Part shown: in pieces, positions 60,681 to 64,000 of the stretch
How positions within the stretch are numbered: position 1 is the first letter of the stretch
Layout: the number at the start of each line of letters is the position of its first letter
Notes under the pieces: generated by a model
What the model was told of the DNA's origin: nothing
Database searches by the model: none
The model's input: the letters and a program-made list of their open reading frames with translations, nothing else
Assembly (NCBI GenBank): GCA_958452575.1
Contig: CAUDUM010000007.1
Coordinates: forward strand, 1 to 64,000
Source of the DNA: an uncultured Eggerthellaceae bacterium
GTDB taxonomy: Bacteria > Actinomycetota > Coriobacteriia > Coriobacteriales > Eggerthellaceae
Direction of reading: 5' to 3'
Length of the DNA stretch: 64,000 nt
Program-made: the position numbers and the translations under genes

Positions 60681-62609
60681 ATGCGCAAGTTCAAGACCGA
60701 GAGCAAAAAGCTGCTCGACCTGATGATCAACTCCATCTACACCAATCGCGAGATCTTTCTGCGCGAGCTCATCTCCAACGCATCGGATGCGGTCGACAAG
60801 CTCTACTTCAAGAGCCTGACCGACAGCGACATCCAGTTGTCCAAGGACGAGCTGGGCATCATGGTCTCGTTCGACAAGGGCGCCCGCACCGTCACGGTGT
60901 CCGACAGCGGCATCGGCATGGACAAGGACGACCTCGATCGCAACCTGGGAACCATCGCCCATTCCGACTCCATGGCGTTCAAGGAGGAGAACGCCGAGCA
61001 GCAGGGCGAGGACGTCGACATCATCGGCCAGTTCGGCGTGGGCTTCTACTCCGCGTTCATGGTGGCCAAGAAGGTGCGCGTGGTCTCCAAGGCGTACGGC
61101 TCCGACCAGGCCTGGGCGTGGGAGAGCGACGGCGTCGAGGGCTATACGATCGAGGAGGCCGAGCGCGAGGGCCACGGCACCGACGTCATCCTGACGCTCA
61201 AGGACAACACCGACGAGGAGGATTACGACACCTATCTGTCCGAGTACGGCCTGAAGGACCTGATCAAGCGCTACAGCAACTACGTGCGCTACCCCATCAA
61301 GATGGAGGTCTCCAAGTCGCGCCAGAAGCCCAAGCCCGAGGACGCCGACGACGACTACAAGCCCGAGTACGAGGACTATACCGAGATCGACACCATCAAC
61401 TCGATGATCCCGATCTGGAAGCGCCGCAAATCCGACGTCTCCCAGGAGGAGTACAACGAGTTCTACAAATCCGACTTCCATGACTTCGCCGATCCGGCGC
61501 GCACGATCTCGATCCACGCGGAGGGCGCGCTGTCCTACGACGCGCTGCTGTTCGTCCCCAGCCGTCAGCCGTATGACCTGTACGCCCGCGACTACAAGAA
61601 GGGCCTGGCCCTGTACAGCTCCAACGTGCTCATCATGGAGAAGTGCGAGGAGCTGCTGCCGGATTACTTCAACTTCGTGCGCGGCGTCGTCGACAGCCAG
61701 GATCTGACGCTGAACATCTCGCGTGAGACGCTGCAGCACAACAGCCAGCTGCGCGCCATCGCCAAGCGCGTCGAAAAGAAGATCACCACCGATCTGGAGA
61801 GCATGCGCGACACCGACCGCGAGGGCTACGAACAGTTCTTCGAGAACTTCGGCCGCGGCATCAAATACGGCATCTACTCCAGCTACGGCATGAACAAAGA
61901 CCAGCTTGCGCCGCTGCTGCTGTTCTACTCCGCCAAGAATCAGAAGATGGTGACGCTCGACGAGTACATCAAGGCGATGGCCGATGACCAAGAGGCGATC
62001 TACTACGCCGCCGGCGACTCGATCGACCGCCTGGCCAAGATGCCGATCGTCAAGACCGTGCTGGGCAAGGGCTACGACGTGCTGCTGTGCACCCAGGATG
62101 TGGACGAGTTCTGCTTCATGGCGATGCACGACTACGGCGCCGACGAGAACGGCGAGGGCGCCAAGGAGCTCAAAAACGTCGCCGGCGGCGATATCGACCT
62201 GGCATCCGAGGACGAGAAGAAGGAGGCCGAGGAGGTCACCAAGGAGAACGAGGATCTGTTCGGCGCGATGAAGGACGCGCTGGGCGGCTCGGTGACCAAG
62301 GTCGTCGTCAGCTCGCGTCTCACCGACACGCCGGCCTGCATCACGGCGGAGGGTCCGGTGTCTCTCGAGATGGAGAAGATCATGTCGCGCAACCCCGAGG
62401 GCGGCGACGAGGTCAAGTCGCAGCGCGTGCTCGAGATCAACGCGAAAAGCCCGGTGTTCGAGGTGCTGAAGCAGGCTCAGGCGGATGGAGATGCCGACAA
62501 GGTGCGCCTGTACACCAACCTGCTGTACGATCAGGCGCTGCTGATCGAGGGCATCCAGCTGGACGATCCGGTCGCGTTCGCGCAGAATATCGTAAAATTG
62601 ATGGCGTAG
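60681..62609 (+). CDS. htpG: molecular chaperone HtpG (Hsp90)
   Basis: This 642-residue Hsp90 family protein has a GHKL ATPase domain with LISNASDAVDKL, DSGIGM and GQFGVGFYSAFMV, then the middle domain with RGVVDSQDLTLNISRE and the C-terminal dimerisation domain. There is no organelle signal or charged linker, as in bacterial HtpG. ATG at 60681 follows GAAAGGAAG. A CIRCE element in its promoter predicts control by HrcA and heat. Confidence 0.97.
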   Translation: MRKFKTESKKLLDLMINSIYTNREIFLRELISNASDAVDKLYFKSLTDSDIQLSKDELGIMVSFDKGARTVTVSDSGIGMDKDDLDRNLGTIAHSDSMAFKEENAEQQGEDVDIIGQFGVGFYSAFMVAKKVRVVSKAYGSDQAWAWESDGVEGYTIEEAEREGHGTDVILTLKDNTDEEDYDTYLSEYGLKDLIKRYSNYVRYPIKMEVSKSRQKPKPEDADDDYKPEYEDYTEIDTINSMIPIWKRRKSDVSQEEYNEFYKSDFHDFADPARTISIHAEGALSYDALLFVPSRQPYDLYARDYKKGLALYSSNVLIMEKCEELLPDYFNFVRGVVDSQDLTLNISRETLQHNSQLRAIAKRVEKKITTDLESMRDTDREGYEQFFENFGRGIKYGIYSSYGMNKDQLAPLLLFYSAKNQKMVTLDEYIKAMADDQEAIYYAAGDSIDRLAKMPIVKTVLGKGYDVLLCTQDVDEFCFMAMHDYGADENGEGAKELKNVAGGDIDLASEDEKKEAEEVTKENEDLFGAMKDALGGSVTKVVVSSRLTDTPACITAEGPVSLEMEKIMSRNPEGGDEVKSQRVLEINAKSPVFEVLKQAQADGDADKVRLYTNLLYDQALLIEGIQLDDPVAFAQNIVKLMA

Positions 62610-62614
62610 CCTGA

Positions 62615-62648
62615 AGCGCCGGCCGCGAGGCCGGCGCTTTTTCTTTTT
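62615..62648 (+). terminator. intrinsic terminator of htpG
   Basis: AGCGCCGGCC (62615-62624), loop GCGA, GGCCGGCGCT (62629-62638), then TTTTCTTTTT, six bases after the htpG stop. Confidence 0.93.
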
Positions 62649-62664
62649 GGACGGAAGGATCCGC

Positions 62665-63198
62665 ATGGCAGCGTTCGACTTCGAGAGCCTCATCGTCGAC
62701 ATCCCCGACTATCCCGAGCCGGGCGTTGTGTTCAAGGACATCACGCCGCTGCTCAAGGATCCGGACGGGTTCGCAGCGGTCGTCGACGCGCTGGCGGATC
62801 ACTTTGCGGGCAGGGGCGTCACCAAAGTCGTGGGCGCCGAGGCCCGCGGTTTCATGATCGGCGCGCCGGTGGCATATCGCTTGCATGCGGGCTTTGTTCC
62901 CGCGCGCAAGCCGGGCAAGCTGCCGCGCGAGACGTTCGCGCAAGCCTATGATCTGGAGTACGGCTCCGATGCGCTGGAGATCCACGCCGATGCGTTGGGG
63001 CCGGGCGATACGGTGCTGATGATCGACGACCTTGCTGCCACGGGCGGCACCGCGGCGGCGGCCGCGCGATTGATCGAGCGGTCCGGGGCAAAGATCGTCG
63101 GGTTCGGCTTTTTGCTGGAGCTCGGCTTCCTGAACCCCCGCGATGTGCTCGCAAAGGCGTGCGGCGCCGAAGCGTTCTCGCTCGTCCGCGTGGATTAG
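62665..63198 (+). CDS. apt: adenine phosphoribosyltransferase
   Basis: This 177-residue purine salvage enzyme makes AMP from adenine. DYPEPGVVFKDITPLLKD at the start, GAEARGFMIGAPVAYRL, ARKPGKLPRE, and the PRPP-binding VLMIDDLAATGGTAAAA are all typical of Apt. ATG at 62665 follows CGGAAGGATC. It lies 8 bases before the YigZ-family gene, so both are likely cotranscribed. Confidence 0.97.
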   Translation: MAAFDFESLIVDIPDYPEPGVVFKDITPLLKDPDGFAAVVDALADHFAGRGVTKVVGAEARGFMIGAPVAYRLHAGFVPARKPGKLPRETFAQAYDLEYGSDALEIHADALGPGDTVLMIDDLAATGGTAAAAARLIERSGAKIVGFGFLLELGFLNPRDVLAKACGAEAFSLVRVD

Positions 63199-63206
63199 GC
63201 GCAGCG

Positions 63207-63848
63207 ATGGAAGCCTACACCACCATCGAAGGCCGGGCGGTCGCCGAGATCGAGGAGAAGAAAAGCCGCTTCATCGCGAGCGTGGCGCATGTGGAGACGG
63301 AGGAGGAGGCGCTTGCCTTTCTTGAGGAGATCCGCACTGCCAACCGCATGGCGCGCCACAACGTGTACGCCTACGTGCTGCGATCCGCCGACGGCGCCGG
63401 CACCGGCGGCGAGCGCGTGCGCTACTCGGATGACGGCGAGCCCCAGAAGACCGCCGGGCTGCCAACGCTCGAAGTGATCCGCCATGCGGGGTTGACCGAC
63501 ATCATCGTGGTCGTCACCCGCTATTTCGGAGGCGTGCTGCTGGGCACGGGCGGGCTTGTGCGCGCCTACACGCAGGCGACGCAGGCTGGCATCGCGGCGG
63601 CGCCGCAGGTGACGGTTTCGCGCTGCGTGGACGTGCGGCTCGCTTTGCCGTATTCGTCCTACGAATCGGTGCGCCGTCTGGCGGTGGAAAGCGGTGCCAA
63701 GGTGATCGATGAGCAATTCACCGACCAGGTATCGCTTTGCGTCCGACTGCTCGACGGGGATCAGGACGCGTTTTTGGTCAAGCTATCCGAGCTGATGCAC
63801 GGCCGTGAATGCGCTCAAGTGGAAGGCCCCTTCGACGCGGTCTTCTAA
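63207..63848 (+). CDS. YigZ/IMPACT family protein
   Basis: This 213-residue protein starts with EEKKSRFIASVAHV, then ARHNVYAYVLR, YSDDGEPQKTAGLP and VVTRYFGGVLLGTGGLVRAY, the signature of the UPF0029/IMPACT family. The last 70 residues form the DUF1949 domain. Its role is unknown; structures show an RNA-binding-like fold and eukaryotic IMPACT acts in translation control. ATG at 63207 is 8 bases after apt. Confidence 0.93.
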   Translation: MEAYTTIEGRAVAEIEEKKSRFIASVAHVETEEEALAFLEEIRTANRMARHNVYAYVLRSADGAGTGGERVRYSDDGEPQKTAGLPTLEVIRHAGLTDIIVVVTRYFGGVLLGTGGLVRAYTQATQAGIAAAPQVTVSRCVDVRLALPYSSYESVRRLAVESGAKVIDEQFTDQVSLCVRLLDGDQDAFLVKLSELMHGRECAQVEGPFDAVF

Positions 63849-63962
63849 ACGCGCGTCAAAAACCAGCGCAAACCTTTATACTGAAAGCGACAGGCGGGCC
63901 CGCAAGGGCAATCGAAGGCGTCGTATCGCCCGTGGGCGGGGCGCAAGGAAAAGGAGGTCGCT

Positions 63963-64000
63963 ATGGCTATCGAGAAGATCCTGGTGGCAGTTGACGGTTC
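63963..64000 (+). CDS. universal stress protein (UspA family), N-terminal end, cut by window edge
   Basis: ATG at 63963 follows GGAAAAGGAGG and reads MAIEKILVAVDGS, the first strand and loop of UspA-family proteins, to the window end. Only 12 full codons are visible. Confidence 0.75.
   Translation, partial: MAIEKILVAVDG

Noticed and set aside
60558..62702. A 714-codon open frame on the minus strand
   Set aside because: Shadow of htpG and the start of apt. HtpG is unmistakable on the plus strand.

Overview
This 64 kb window is high-GC DNA that reads like the chromosome of an anaerobic actinomycete of the class Coriobacteriia, most likely family Eggerthellaceae. The grounds are two separate molybdopterin oxidoreductase loci, a complete menaquinone operon, a LuxR regulator carried on a long multi-spanning membrane domain, a Tat system with a TTG start, and an Nramp-related magnesium-type transporter. 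No rRNA, CRISPR array, replication origin or intact integrase is present. Genus and species cannot be read from the sequence.

Layout. 1-4.7 kb: the end of a phenylacetate-CoA ligase-like gene, a PTP-type phosphatase, a degenerate APH-fold protein and a sodium:solute symporter. 4.8-8.5 kb: a LysR regulator divergent from a cytosolic molybdopterin oxidoreductase with a 112-residue ferredoxin partner. 8.6-9.6 kb: an epsilon/zeta-like toxin-antitoxin pair. 9.7-12.5 kb: a two-gene magnesium transport operon (Nramp-related carrier plus an MgtE-like sensor), then tRNA-Arg. 12.9-18.6 kb: a fused MurT-GatD protein, arylamine N-acetyltransferase, RlmH, exonuclease III, GTP cyclohydrolase I and an ACT protein. 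18.6-26.6 kb: menF-menD-menH-menB and a fused menE-menC. 26.6-32 kb: a YxeA-type operon with a 32-residue membrane peptide, a nuclease-like protein, a CNNM/CorC protein and an amidohydrolase.

32.3-44.4 kb is an integrated island in an initiator tRNA-fMet gene. It is bounded by a 45-bp duplication of the tRNA 3' end and carries matching short repeats just inside both ends. Its cargo is a seven-gene, minus-strand respiratory operon: a Tat-exported molybdenum catalytic subunit, a four-cluster iron-sulfur subunit, a DmsC-like anchor, a TorD-like chaperone, NapG-like and NapH-like proteins, and an unknown leader gene. A membrane LuxR regulator is divergent from it. The ends hold broken genes: an EAL-domain tail, a NUDIX start, the first 115 codons of guaA, two IS3-family remnants and an integrase stub. 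A second, older element probably lies at 44.4-48.0 kb, with two tandem secreted proteins and a SIMPL-domain protein between 26-bp direct repeats.

48-64 kb returns to backbone: DegV, a TPP-riboswitch thiM/thiE operon, a B12-binding radical SAM protein, an amidohydrolase, tatA/B-tatC, rarD, pyrE, htpG behind a CIRCE operator, apt, a YigZ-family protein and the start of a universal stress protein.

The genes fit one picture. Menaquinone from the men operon can carry electrons to anaerobic reductases. The Tat system exports the island's catalytic subunit and its NapG-like partner. The LysR and LuxR regulators would tie each reductase to its own substrate.
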